Origin: DASCQC01 sp036012865
Lineage (GTDB): Bacteria > Pseudomonadota > Gammaproteobacteria > Comchoanobacterales > Comchoanobacteraceae
Length of the DNA stretch: 34,529 nt
Assembly: GCA_036012865.1 (NCBI GenBank)
Contig: DASCQC010000015.1
Location: forward strand, 1-34,529
Direction of reading: 5' to 3'
Shown here: positions 1 through 8,885 of the stretch, one piece after another
Position numbering within the stretch: position 1 is the first letter of the stretch
Layout: the number at the start of each line of letters is the position of its first letter
Position numbers and translations under genes: made by a program
The notes under the pieces: generated by a model
Seen by the model: the letters and a program-made list of their open reading frames with translations, nothing else
What the model was told of the DNA's origin: nothing
The model's database searches: none

Positions 1-2552
1 AACTCCAACGCAACTTCTTTCAAACCCTTACAACAAGCATATTTTAATGCCAAATTATTATCCACATGCGCATTGTCCTTTACCGGATCCAACTTTAATA
101 ATTCCAAGGCTACTTCAGGCATACCCGTCAAACAAGCACCTTTTAATGCACCATTTTTTTCCACATGCGCATTGTTCTTTACCTGATCCATCTTTAATAA
201 TTCCAAAGCTACTTCTGGCATATAGCTACAAGCCCTTCTTAATGCCTGATTATCCTTGGCATGTGCATGTTCTCTTACTTTTGGCTGCTCTAATAATTTC
301 ATGGCTACTACTTTTATACCCTTATTACAAGCACTTATTAAGGCTTCATTATCCTTGTCATGTGCCTTTTCTAATACTTTTGGCTGCTCTAATAACTTCA
401 GTGCCACTTCTGGCATACCTTTCATACAAGCAGATCTTAATGCCTTATTGTCATCAGCATGGGCATTATCCATGACCTCTTTCTGCTCTAATAATTTCAT
501 GGCTACTTCTGACATACCATTATCACAAGTCCTTCTTAATGCCTGATTATCCTTGGCATGAGCATTATCCCTTACCTCTGGCTGCTCTAATAATTTCAAA
601 GCTACTACTTTTATACCCTTATTACAAGCACTTATTAAGGCTTCATTATCCTTGGCATGAGCATTATCCCTTACCTCTGGCTGCTCTAATAATTTCAAAG
701 CTACTTTGGACATACCATGATTCATTACCTCAACAAACAATACTTGACTTATATCTATAGTTGGAAGTCCCAACAATATCAATACCACTTGCTCATCTTT
801 ATCACCCATAGCTATATTCATTCTTTGATAAATTATTTCCTTATTCCTCTTAGCTATTACATTGAGTGGATGTATATGTTTATTTAAAATGCATTGATTC
901 ATGACTTCTATCAGCAAGTCATCTTTATTACCTAAGGTATCAATTTTATCCAATAGCAACTCAGTGAATCTATCGGTTAACAACTCTTTTTTCAACAATA
1001 TATCAAATAAATTCAACAAGCCCTTATCATCTATTCTCTGAATCTCACTCACTATACCTTCTTCTGTCACTTTGAGTTTCTGATGGTGATACGGCTTCAG
1101 CTCATGCCCTTCCTTTTGAACTAATTCCTCATAAACGCTTACCTTTTTATCTAACCACTCCTTATCATCGCAAAGCTCATCATTTGCAAAACCTTTCGCT
1201 ACTGCATAACCCAAATCTACCTCCATTCTATTTTGATAACTAACCCACTTTCCCCCTTCGACATTGCTTCTTATTAAAAACTCATCAAAATGCTCACTTC
1301 CCTTTACAACCGTATAATTTGCCTTAAAGTCTGTTATGATTCTTTGAAGATCTTTTTCTTCCATAACCTTACTTAACCCAAAGACTTCTTTGTTATCATT
1401 AATCCAGCCCAAAACCCCTCTTTCCACCGCATCTTGTTCGCTCACTTCTATCAGGGATTTTATCACTGCTATCAATGTATTGCTTAACCCTTCATCGCTA
1501 TCTAACACTTCTCCAAAATTTTTAGTTGTGGTTTCCTTACTCACCTGATCAATATTAACCGTCGCCAACAATAACTGCAGCATGATACTCAGCCTTTCCG
1601 CTGGTATTATCTTCATATTGCTATTTTTATATTTACCTCCTGTCGATAGATACTCCTTAAGAAATATATTTTGTTCATCTATATTTTCATCTAATTTTTC
1701 TTCTATATTTTCTTTTATATTTGGTATTTCGCTAACATCCACGTCCATTAACAAATTTAAATTCCTAAATAACTCTGCATTGGTAAAATCATCCAGACTA
1801 TCTTCACCTTCAATAGTTTGAATGTAATTAATCACATCATCTACACTTTTCTCTCCCTCGCCAGGAACCTTATTACCAATGAGCTGCCTAACATTAAGCT
1901 CTTCACCGATCAACTGTTGCATGTTATCCATGATGGTTTTAATTCTAGCTTTTGCAGAACCCACCTCTTTGGATTCGACAACACCATTTAAACTCGCTTT
2001 ATTAAATAATTCCTCTACGCCTTTACTAGTTATATCGAGCCTCCCCATACCTTCCCTTAACTCTTTAGCAAACACCTCTCTTCGATCTCTTTTTAGTGAA
2101 AAAGTGTAATCGTTCAACCTAAGATAACCATCTGTGCCTTTCGGCGCCAATAAAATACTGCTAAGATTCTTTCCTTCCTTAACCACTTGTTGTATCTCAG
2201 CTGGAATCTCTGGAAAGCTTCTATGAAATTGATCGACCCATTGGGTCTTTTTACTCGAAAAATTAACCAATATCTCTTCATAGTGCTTTAAATCTTTTAA
2301 CTGATTCAAGATCCTTGCTACTTGTTCTTCTTGCCCTTCAAATGGACCCAGTATCTCTAGCTCTTCATGCAATAAATTGGTATATTTTCTGACTGATTTG
2401 AGTCCTTTCTTGTTATAAAAATAATCCTTTAATTGCAAACTTGTTTTACAAGTATTATCCAAACCTATGGTATTACCACCGATCACAGGCAACATAACAT
2501 ACAGTTGATCTCCATCCACATAGATATAGTCATGTACTTTGTTTTCTGGCAT
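1..2552 (-). CDS. Large ankyrin-repeat protein, 3' end outside window
   Basis: The reading frame opens at the ATG at 2552 and stays open to the window edge, giving 850 codons without a stop, so the C-terminus is missing. The start is supported by a strong AGGAGG ribosome binding site seven bases upstream and by close N-terminal similarity to the 3301-7101 gene (both have DYIYV, QLYVM and GNTIGLDNTC). About 565 N-terminal residues form a domain I do not recognise. After it come about eight 33-residue ankyrin-type repeats with the pattern DNxALxxACxxGMxEVALxLL. One repeat near 220-230 lacks one codon. It is the most downstream member of the minus-strand paralogue array. Ankyrin repeats bind proteins; a secreted host-directed role is inference. 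Confidence 0.9.
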   Translation of the reverse strand, partial: MPENKVHDYIYVDGDQLYVMLPVIGGNTIGLDNTCKTSLQLKDYFYNKKGLKSVRKYTNLLHEELEILGPFEGQEEQVARILNQLKDLKHYEEILVNFSSKKTQWVDQFHRSFPEIPAEIQQVVKEGKNLSSILLAPKGTDGYLRLNDYTFSLKRDRREVFAKELREGMGRLDITSKGVEELFNKASLNGVVESKEVGSAKARIKTIMDNMQQLIGEELNVRQLIGNKVPGEGEKSVDDVINYIQTIEGEDSLDDFTNAELFRNLNLLMDVDVSEIPNIKENIEEKLDENIDEQNIFLKEYLSTGGKYKNSNMKIIPAERLSIMLQLLLATVNIDQVSKETTTKNFGEVLDSDEGLSNTLIAVIKSLIEVSEQDAVERGVLGWINDNKEVFGLSKVMEEKDLQRIITDFKANYTVVKGSEHFDEFLIRSNVEGGKWVSYQNRMEVDLGYAVAKGFANDELCDDKEWLDKKVSVYEELVQKEGHELKPYHHQKLKVTEEGIVSEIQRIDDKGLLNLFDILLKKELLTDRFTELLLDKIDTLGNKDDLLIEVMNQCILNKHIHPLNVIAKRNKEIIYQRMNIAMGDKDEQVVLILLGLPTIDISQVLFVEVMNHGMSKVALKLLEQPEVRDNAHAKDNEALISACNKGIKVVALKLLEQPEVRDNAHAKDNQALRRTCDNGMSEVAMKLLEQKEVMDNAHADDNKALRSACMKGMPEVALKLLEQPKVLEKAHDKDNEALISACNKGIKVVAMKLLEQPKVREHAHAKDNQALRRACSYMPEVALELLKMDQVKNNAHVEKNGALKGACLTGMPEVALELLKLDPVKDNAHVDNNLALKYACCKGLKEVALE

Positions 2553-2575
2553 TATTATTACCTCCTGCCACACAT

Positions 2576-2604
2576 AGTATAGGAAATATATCTAATATTT
2601 TCTT
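2576..2604 (-). promoter_or_regulatory. Putative promoter of the 2552 ankyrin gene
   Basis: On the minus strand a TATACT box at 2581-2576 lies about 25 bases before the start codon. The run TTTCCTATACT recurs unchanged upstream of the 3301-7101 gene and nearly unchanged upstream of the J-domain gene, each time 16 to 25 bases from the start. The -35 region (AAGAAA) is poor, so the promoter may need an activator. An alternative -35, TTGATA, lies inside the dyad at 2612-2634. Confidence 0.5.
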
Positions 2605-2611
2605 ATTTATT

Positions 2612-2634
2612 ATCAATATTTATACAATATTGAT
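2612..2634. promoter_or_regulatory. Perfect 9-bp inverted repeat, possible operator
   Basis: ATCAATATT, five spacer bases, then AATATTGAT forms a perfect dyad. It lies about 30 bases upstream of the TATACT box. At the J-domain gene the left half starts at the same distance (31 bases) from the shared AGG and the right half (8944-8952) is shifted by eight bases. At the 1266-aa gene only a degenerate version remains. A regulator-binding site is an inference. Confidence 0.4.
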
Positions 2635-2703
2635 TCTTTTAATGATTCATAGCAAAAACAACCCTACTACCATTCTGATTCTTATTCTTTTTTATTAAGC
2701 TAT

Positions 2704-2778
2704 TACTCAAAAATATTATTGAGCTTTTAACAAACTACCCTATAACAAATACTAATGCTCAGTAGAGGCTATCCTCCT
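2704..2778 (-). repeat. Shared 3'-flank repeat, copy 1
   Basis: This 75-bp stretch covers the last codons, the stop and the downstream flank of the fragment gene. It matches 3236-3310 along its whole length, with the stop codon at the same offset (65 bases). It includes the identical run CAGTAGAGGCTATCCTCC. It is the trace of duplication of gene plus flank. Confidence 0.85.
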
Positions 2779-3197
2779 TTCTTATTACCGATTGTTTGAG
2801 CGTCTTCGTGGATATCTAACTTGCTAATGACTTGCTTTTCAGCACTATCACCTCGATCCTTCCATATACTGAAATAATATTGCATTTTATCATTCTTAGT
2901 ATCTAGATTATCCCTTACCTCTTTCTGATCTAATAACTTCATAGCTACTGTTTCTAACCCCAAGAAACAAGTGTTTTTCAATGCAGCATTATTTACTAAA
3001 TGTGCATTTTTCCTTACCTCTTCCTGATCTAGTAAGTTCAAAGCTACTGTTTCCAAACCCCACTTGCAAGCCAATCTTAATGCCTCATTATCCTTGGCAT
3101 GTGCTAAACTTTGCACTCCAACTGATGTTACAAATAAATTCTTGAAACTTGCTGATCGGCTAGGAAACGTTAACAACTTAAGCGCCACTTTGCTCAA
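2769..3197 (-). pseudogene. Mosaic C-terminal fragment of an ankyrin paralogue
   Basis: The 142-codon frame holds the last ankyrin repeats and the tail of a paralogue and ends in KKGG. Its first 45 residues, including a repeat with an extended loop (NLFVTSVGVQSLAHAKDN), match the C-terminal part of the J-domain gene (SLFVTPVGVKSLAHAKDN). The rest (WGLETVAL, AMKLLDQKEVRDNLD, NDKM) matches the C-terminus of the 1266-aa gene. The only start is a TTG at 3197 without a visible ribosome binding site, and the shared promoter cassette is absent. I read it as a recombination remnant lacking its 5' part; expression as a short peptide is not excluded. Confidence 0.75.
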
Positions 3198-3235
3198 ATT
3201 TAAATATAACTCAAATGAATTCTTTCAATAACCAA

Positions 3236-3310
3236 TACTCAAAAAGATTATCGAGCTTTTAATAAACCACCCTATAACCAATACTAATGCTCAGTAGAGG
3301 CTATCCTCCC
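3236..3310 (-). repeat. Shared 3'-flank repeat, copy 2
   Basis: This is the second copy of the 75-bp 3' flank, spanning the stop codon of the 1266-aa gene at 3301-3303. It differs from the 2704-2778 copy at scattered positions only. It sits next to the truncated end of the fragment gene. Confidence 0.85.
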
Positions 3311-6300
3311 TTTTTATGATCGCTTGTTTTAATTGAAGGTAAATCCACGTTGGCCCCTTGACCCCCTTGCGGAATATTCAATTTACTAATAACACGTCCT
3401 TGATTACTACCAACAGTGCTTTGACCCTCCCATTTTTGAAGATACTCTTTCATTTTATCATTCTTAGGATCTAGATTATCCCTTACCTCTTTCTGATCTA
3501 ATAACTTCATAGCCACTGAGTCTAAACCCAAGAAACAAATATTTTTCAATGCAACATTATTCTCTAAATGTGCATTTTTCTTTACTTCACTCTGATCTAA
3601 TAACTTCAACGCTACTGTCTCCAACCCCCATAAACAAGCAAGTTTTAATGCAGCATTATTTTCCACATGAGCATTTTTCTGTACTTCATTCTCATCTAAT
3701 AACTTCAGAGCTACTTCTGACATACCATTCCTACAGGCCAATCTTAATGCAAAATTATTTTCCACATGCGCTTGTTTCTTTACTTGATCCAGCTTTAATA
3801 ATTCCAGAGCCACTTTTGGTAGACGTATCTTACAAGCACCTCTCAATGCCTGATTATCCTTGTCATCTGCATTTTTCCCTACTTGTGGCTGCTTTAATAA
3901 CTCCATCGCTACATCTGACATACCCTTCTCACAAGCCCATCTTAATGCTTTATTATCATCATCATTCACATTGTTCTTCACCTGATCCAGCTCTAATAAT
4001 TTCAAAGCTACGTCTGGCATACCCTTTTCACAAGCCAATTTTAATGCCTGATTATCCTTATCATGCGCATGTTCCTGCACTTGATCCAGCTTTAATAATT
4101 CCAGAGCCACTTCTGACATACCCTCCATACAAGCCCATCTTAACGCATAATTATCTTCAGCATGGGCATTTGCTCTAACCTCAGGCTGCTCTAATAACTT
4201 CAGCGCGACTTCTTGCCTGCTATTCCGACAAGCCCATCTTAATGCCTCATTATTATTAGCATGGTCATTTTCCCTTACTTTATCCAGCTTTAATAATTCC
4301 AGCGCAACATCTGTCATACCACCTGAACAAGCTAATCTTAATGCCAAATTATCAAATTCATGGGCATTTTCCTTGACCTTATCCTGCGCTAACAACGTCA
4401 ATACAACGTCTGACATATTATTCATACAAGCCGCCTTTAATGCATAATTATCAGTTGCATGGGCATTTTCCTTGACCTGATCCAGCTTTAATAATTCCAG
4501 CGCCACGTCTGACATACCATTCATACAAGCATACGTTAATGCACTATTATCAACGATTTGTGCATTTTCTCTAACTTTTGACTGCTCTAATAACTTCAAA
4601 GCTACTTCTGACATACCCTTATCACAGGCCCATCTTAACGCATAATTAAAACCAGAATGGGCATTGTCTCTAACTTTTGGCTGATCTAATAATTTCAAAG
4701 CTACTTCTGTCATATTATTCTGACAAGTCCATCTTAATGCCTCATTATCCTTGGCATGGGCATTTTCTATTACCCCATCCAGCTCTAATAACTTCAAAGC
4801 TACTTCTGTCATCTTATTCTGACAAGTCCATCTTAATGCCTCATTATCCTTGGCATGGGCATTTTCTATTACCCCATCCAGCTCTAACAACTTCAAAGCT
4901 ACTTTTGTCATGCCATTCTTACAAGCCCACTTTAATGCAAAATTTTTCTCACCATGCGGAGTTTCCTTCACAAGATCCAACTCTAATAATTTCTGAGCTA
5001 CATCTGACATACCTTTATGACAGGCTATCATTAATGCATTATTTTGACCCTCATGAGCATGATCCTGCACCCCTTCTAGCTTTAATAATTCTAGAGCTAC
5101 TGATTCCAAACCTATATTACAAACCAGTAAGGCATGATTATTCTCTGCATGAGCATTATTCCTCACCTCTGGCTGCTTTAATAACTCCATCGCTAGTTCT
5201 TTCATGTTCATTTCACAAGCACTACTTAAGGCTTGATTATTATCTGCATGGGCATTTTCTCTTACCCCTTTCTGCTCTAATAACTTCAGGGCTATTTTTT
5301 CCATATCACTGTTAATTGCCTCAACGAACAATACTTTGCTTTTATCTATAGCCGGAAGCCCCAATAATATCAATGCCACTCCCTCATCTCCATCAGCCAT
5401 AGCTTTCTTCATTCTTGTATTAATTAGTTCACTATTCTTTTCAGCGATTAATTTCAGTGGAAATTCAAGTTTATTTAAGATGCATTGATTCATGATCTTC
5501 ATCATCAATTCTTCTTTATTATCTAGACCATTAACCTTATCTAATAAAGCCTTAGTCAATTCCTCTGTTAATAAACCTCCCTTTAATAATGGATCAATAC
5601 AATCCAACCACTCATTCTTACTCCATTTATTAACCATGATATTGATGTCTTCTTCTGTCATGGGGCTTGTCTGTTGAGACGGTGTTAGCTCATGCCCTTC
5701 GTTTTGAACCACACCCTCATAATCGCTTACCTTTTGATCTAACCAGTCTTTATCATCACAAAGTCCATCGCCTTCAAAACCTTTCGTAACCGCATAACCC
5801 AAATCTATCCCCATTCTATTTTGATAAGTAACCCACTTTCCTCCTTTGACATTGGTTCTTATTAAAAACTCATCAAAATGCGGACTTCCTTTAATAGTGG
5901 GATAATTTGCTTTGAAATCGCCTATGATTCTTTCGACATCTCCTTCTTCCATAACCTTTCTCAACCCAAAAGCTTCTTGATTCTCATTAATCCAGCCCAA
6001 AACTCCTCTTTCAACCGAATCTTCTTTTCCTGATTCTATGAGCGATTTTAAGTTAACTATCAAACTGTTTCTTAAACTTTCATCGCTATCTAACACCTCT
6101 CCAAAATTTGAAGTTGTATTTCCCGAAGCAACTTGATCCACATTAACAGTTCCCAAAAAAAACTGCGTAAGGATGCTCATCCTTTCCGATGAATCACTTT
6201 GCATATTCATATTATCAAAATCTTTCGATGAATACTCTTCGACAAACAACCCTCGATCCTTTTCTCTACCTAGTTGATTAACATCCACACCCAACAAATA

Positions 6301-7101
6301 ATTCAAATTATTAAATATATCTTCGTTATCAATCTCTTCTATAGGACCAGAAACCATTTCAATATAGCCCTTTAAACCTTGCATATCCCCACCCAGATCA
6401 ACAACTCCTTTGTTTGCATACACCTCTTCCTGAACATTATAATCCTCTCCCAACCACGCTTGCATCTTACCCATGATTGTCTTAATTCTTTCTTCTACAT
6501 CACCTTCTTCGGAAACATCTTCTATACTTGCATCTTTAAAGATATCATCTATTCCCTTAGTGGTTATCTTAACCCCCTTCATTCCTTCCCTTAATGCTTT
6601 AGCAAAAACTTCCTCTTCACCTCTGTACGCAAGATCTCTTTTTAATGAAAAAGTATAATTTGTCAATCTTAAAAGATCATCTGGACCCTTGGGTGCCAAT
6701 AAAATACTACTCAGATTTTTTCCTTCCTTAACCACCTGTTGTATCTCGTTTGGAACCGGTGGATATTCTCGATTAAACGCTTCTACCCAGTTTGGTTTTT
6801 TCCGAGAAAAATTTTCCAATATCCCTTCATATTTTGTTAAATCTGTTAACTGTTGCTGCCATACTTTCTTTTGATTTTCTCGTCCCTCCAATTGATTCAG
6901 CATCCCTATATTACCTGTTAATACCTCTTGATACTCTTTGACTGAATTGAGACCTTTTTTATCATAAAAATAGCCCTTTAATTCAACCCCTGCTTGACAT
7001 GTATTATCCAACCCTATGGTATTACCACTAATCACTGGCATCATCACATACAGTTGACCTTCATTAACATAGATATAATCATATACTTTCTTTCCTAGCA
7101 T
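3301..7101 (-). CDS. 1266-aa ankyrin-repeat protein
   Basis: The ATG at 7101 follows AGGA at six bases, and the shared TATACT box lies further upstream. Residues 1 to about 565 form an unrecognised domain shared with the 2552 gene (common runs include QQVVKEGKNLSSILLAPKG and YTFSLKRD). It is rich in acidic and polar residues, without an obvious signal peptide or membrane segment. From about residue 575 to 1215 there are about 19 ankyrin-type repeats of 33 residues (NxALRxACxxGMxEVALKLL). A tail of about 50 residues ends in HKKGG. Ankyrin arrays are protein-binding solenoids; I cannot name a partner. Two repeats at 4701-4898 are almost identical in DNA, a recent unit duplication, and one repeat near 5105-5150 lacks a codon. 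A host-directed effector is plausible but inferred. Confidence 0.9.
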   Translation of the reverse strand: MLGKKVYDYIYVNEGQLYVMMPVISGNTIGLDNTCQAGVELKGYFYDKKGLNSVKEYQEVLTGNIGMLNQLEGRENQKKVWQQQLTDLTKYEGILENFSRKKPNWVEAFNREYPPVPNEIQQVVKEGKNLSSILLAPKGPDDLLRLTNYTFSLKRDLAYRGEEEVFAKALREGMKGVKITTKGIDDIFKDASIEDVSEEGDVEERIKTIMGKMQAWLGEDYNVQEEVYANKGVVDLGGDMQGLKGYIEMVSGPIEEIDNEDIFNNLNYLLGVDVNQLGREKDRGLFVEEYSSKDFDNMNMQSDSSERMSILTQFFLGTVNVDQVASGNTTSNFGEVLDSDESLRNSLIVNLKSLIESGKEDSVERGVLGWINENQEAFGLRKVMEEGDVERIIGDFKANYPTIKGSPHFDEFLIRTNVKGGKWVTYQNRMGIDLGYAVTKGFEGDGLCDDKDWLDQKVSDYEGVVQNEGHELTPSQQTSPMTEEDINIMVNKWSKNEWLDCIDPLLKGGLLTEELTKALLDKVNGLDNKEELMMKIMNQCILNKLEFPLKLIAEKNSELINTRMKKAMADGDEGVALILLGLPAIDKSKVLFVEAINSDMEKIALKLLEQKGVRENAHADNNQALSSACEMNMKELAMELLKQPEVRNNAHAENNHALLVCNIGLESVALELLKLEGVQDHAHEGQNNALMIACHKGMSDVAQKLLELDLVKETPHGEKNFALKWACKNGMTKVALKLLELDGVIENAHAKDNEALRWTCQNKMTEVALKLLELDGVIENAHAKDNEALRWTCQNNMTEVALKLLDQPKVRDNAHSGFNYALRWACDKGMSEVALKLLEQSKVRENAQIVDNSALTYACMNGMSDVALELLKLDQVKENAHATDNYALKAACMNNMSDVVLTLLAQDKVKENAHEFDNLALRLACSGGMTDVALELLKLDKVRENDHANNNEALRWACRNSRQEVALKLLEQPEVRANAHAEDNYALRWACMEGMSEVALELLKLDQVQEHAHDKDNQALKLACEKGMPDVALKLLELDQVKNNVNDDDNKALRWACEKGMSDVAMELLKQPQVGKNADDKDNQALRGACKIRLPKVALELLKLDQVKKQAHVENNFALRLACRNGMSEVALKLLDENEVQKNAHVENNAALKLACLWGLETVALKLLDQSEVKKNAHLENNVALKNICFLGLDSVAMKLLDQKEVRDNLDPKNDKMKEYLQKWEGQSTVGSNQGRVISKLNIPQGGQGANVDLPSIKTSDHKKGG
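4701..4898 (-). repeat. Near-identical tandem 99-bp ankyrin units
   Basis: The units 4701-4799 and 4800-4898 differ at only two positions that I can find. They encode adjacent 33-residue repeats containing DNEALRWTCQN and LELDGVIENAHAK. Neighbouring units are clearly more diverged, so this pair is a recent duplication or gene-conversion product. Confidence 0.9.
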
Positions 7102-7123
7102 ATTTATTCCTATTTATAAAACA

Positions 7124-7131
7124 AGTATAGG
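7124..7131 (-). promoter_or_regulatory. Putative -10 element of the 1266-aa ankyrin gene
   Basis: On the minus strand TTTCCTATACT is the same core as upstream of the 2552 gene. TATACT at 7129-7124 is 22 bases before the start codon. No good -35 is visible. The upstream dyad is degenerate here (ATCATT near 7164, CTATTGAT at 7182-7189). Confidence 0.45.
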
Positions 7132-7204
7132 AAATATATTTATTGTTAACCTATTTATCTAAAATCATTTTATCATCACTCCTATTGATTTTTTTAATGA
7201 TGAA

Positions 7205-7290
7205 TACTCGAAAAGATTGTTGAGCTTTTAATCAAAAAACCCTATCACAGAGACTAAGACCCATTGATACAAGCTATCTTCCCTTAGGCC
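7205..7290 (-). repeat. Shared 3'-flank repeat, copy 3
   Basis: This is the flank of the J-domain gene, with its stop at 7274-7276. The TACTC...GAGCTTTTAA part matches copies 1 and 2, while AAACCCTATCACAG and CCCATTGATACAAGCTATC match the relic at 8977-9043 almost base for base. It therefore links both subfamilies of flanks. Confidence 0.75.
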
Positions 7291-8863
7291 CACTTTTATC
7301 AACATCAGACAACCCCTGCTGGCCCAATTGCCAGCTGTGATAATAATTACTATTTGTAGAATCTATTATTTTTTTTACCGCCGGCTGCTCTAATAACATC
7401 AAAACTACTTCTGTCATATTGTTCTTACAAGCCCATCTTAATGCCTCATTATCCTTGGCATGTGCCAAACTTTTCACTCCAACTGGTGTTACAAATAGAC
7501 TCTTGACAGCTGCTAATTGGCTAGGAGACTTTAACAACTTAAGCGCCACTTTGCTCATTCCTTTTTTACACGCCTCTCTTAATACTTCATTTTCATTTTC
7601 ATGCGCCTTTTCAAATACTTTTGGTTGCTCTAATAATTTCATAGCTACGTCTGACATACCCTTCCCACATGCCCATATTAATGCAAGATTATCCACCACA
7701 TGTGCATTTTTCTTTACCTGATCCATCTTTAATAATTCCAAAGCTACATCTGACATACCTCTCTCACAAGCTCTTAATAATGCATAATTATCCTTGTCAT
7801 GCGCCTTTTCCAATACTACTGGCAGATCTAATAACCTCAAAGCCACTTCTGTCATTTCTTTATCACAAGCCTCTCTTAAGGCTTCATTATCAAAATCATA
7901 TGAATCTTTAGCATGAGCATTTGCCCTAACCTTTGGCTGCTCTAATAACTTCAAAGCAACTTCTGGCATATTTCTCTTACAAGCCCATCTTAATGCCTGA
8001 TTATCCTTGGCATGTGCATGTTCTCTTACTTTTGGCTGCTCTAATAAATTCATAGCTACGTCTGACATACCCTTCTTACAAGCCTCTCTTAAGGCTTCAT
8101 TATAAAAACCAAAGAAATCTGTAGCATGTGCATTTTCCCTTACCATATGCAAATCTAATAACTTCATCGCTACTTCTGGCATATTTCTCTTACAAGCCTC
8201 TCTTAAGGCTTCATTTGCCTCAGCATCTGCTTTTTCCTTCACCCCATCCAACTCTAACAACCTCAACGCCACATCCGACATTCCATTCTTACAAGCCTTT
8301 CTTAAGGCTTCATTATAAATACCTAAGAAATCTCTAGCATTTGCATTTGCCCTTACCATATGCAAATCTAATAACTTCATTGCTACTTCTGGCATATTTC
8401 TCTTACAAACCATTCTTAATGCAAAATTGTCATCATTATGTGCAATATCTAGGTTGTCTTTCAAAAAATCTAGTATCTTCTGTTGGTCTGCCTTTCTATA
8501 AAGTTCTTTTATGTTGTTTGGTTCTTCTATTATTAGTGCTTTTTTATTTAAGATCAGCTCTTCTTTAGTCCCCACTATTAACTTAAAAACTTCTTCCATC
8601 TCCTTTTTTTTATCCTTATCAAAATCTTTTGGTGCTTTATCAGGATGAAATATCAGTGATAATTGCTTAAATCTAAATTCAATTTTTTTTTCAAGAGAGT
8701 CATGCGGCAGCATTAAAATTGCATAATCATCACCCCTCTTTTCATTTATATAATTCCCAATATCTACTAGAGTTACTTCATGTTTATTCATCATGTTTCT
8801 AACTTCCTTAATTGTGACCTCTGGGTCTTTAAATATGCTTTTAATCATTTCGTCTTTTTTCAT
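7274..8863 (-). CDS. J-domain plus ankyrin-repeat protein
   Basis: I choose the ATG at 8863 (529 aa). GGAG stands six bases before it, and the shared promoter core at 8886-8893 lies inside the longer frame that opens at 8926. Residues about 46-106 resemble a J domain: DDYAILML for the YxxLgl start, a helix with KKIEFRFKQLSLIFHPDK, then EEVFKLI. The HPD tripeptide, needed in the family to stimulate Hsp70 ATPase, is intact. About ten ankyrin-type repeats follow. At least three have a four-residue insertion before the NEAL core (37-residue units) and the last has a longer loop. There is no signal peptide, Gly/Phe region or zinc finger, so it is not a housekeeping DnaJ. It may dock an Hsp70, of host or bacterium, onto ankyrin-bound clients; that role is inferred. 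Confidence 0.85.
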   Translation of the reverse strand: MKKDEMIKSIFKDPEVTIKEVRNMMNKHEVTLVDIGNYINEKRGDDYAILMLPHDSLEKKIEFRFKQLSLIFHPDKAPKDFDKDKKKEMEEVFKLIVGTKEELILNKKALIIEEPNNIKELYRKADQQKILDFLKDNLDIAHNDDNFALRMVCKRNMPEVAMKLLDLHMVRANANARDFLGIYNEALRKACKNGMSDVALRLLELDGVKEKADAEANEALREACKRNMPEVAMKLLDLHMVRENAHATDFFGFYNEALREACKKGMSDVAMNLLEQPKVREHAHAKDNQALRWACKRNMPEVALKLLEQPKVRANAHAKDSYDFDNEALREACDKEMTEVALRLLDLPVVLEKAHDKDNYALLRACERGMSDVALELLKMDQVKKNAHVVDNLALIWACGKGMSDVAMKLLEQPKVFEKAHENENEVLREACKKGMSKVALKLLKSPSQLAAVKSLFVTPVGVKSLAHAKDNEALRWACKNNMTEVVLMLLEQPAVKKIIDSTNSNYYHSWQLGQQGLSDVDKSGPKGR

Positions 8864-8885
8864 TTTCATCTCCAGTACAATATTA

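Noticed and set aside
47..760. Plus-strand open frames of 73 to 142 codons opposite the 2552 ankyrin gene
   Set aside because: They are antisense copies of the 99-bp repeat units, with the same period and no own ribosome binding sites; the same happens at 3549-4178, 4677-5315 and 7419-8568.
2704..2730. Hairpin CTCAA...TTGAG followed by CTTTT as a terminator, also at 3236 and 7205
   Set aside because: The stem is only five pairs or fewer, it is not preserved in all copies, and the T run lies on the side opposite to the genes' direction.
3301..7101. Possible CRISPR or satellite array because of the strong regular periodicity
   Set aside because: The period is 99 bp, equal to 33 codons, and the open frame runs through all units; it is an ankyrin repeat array.
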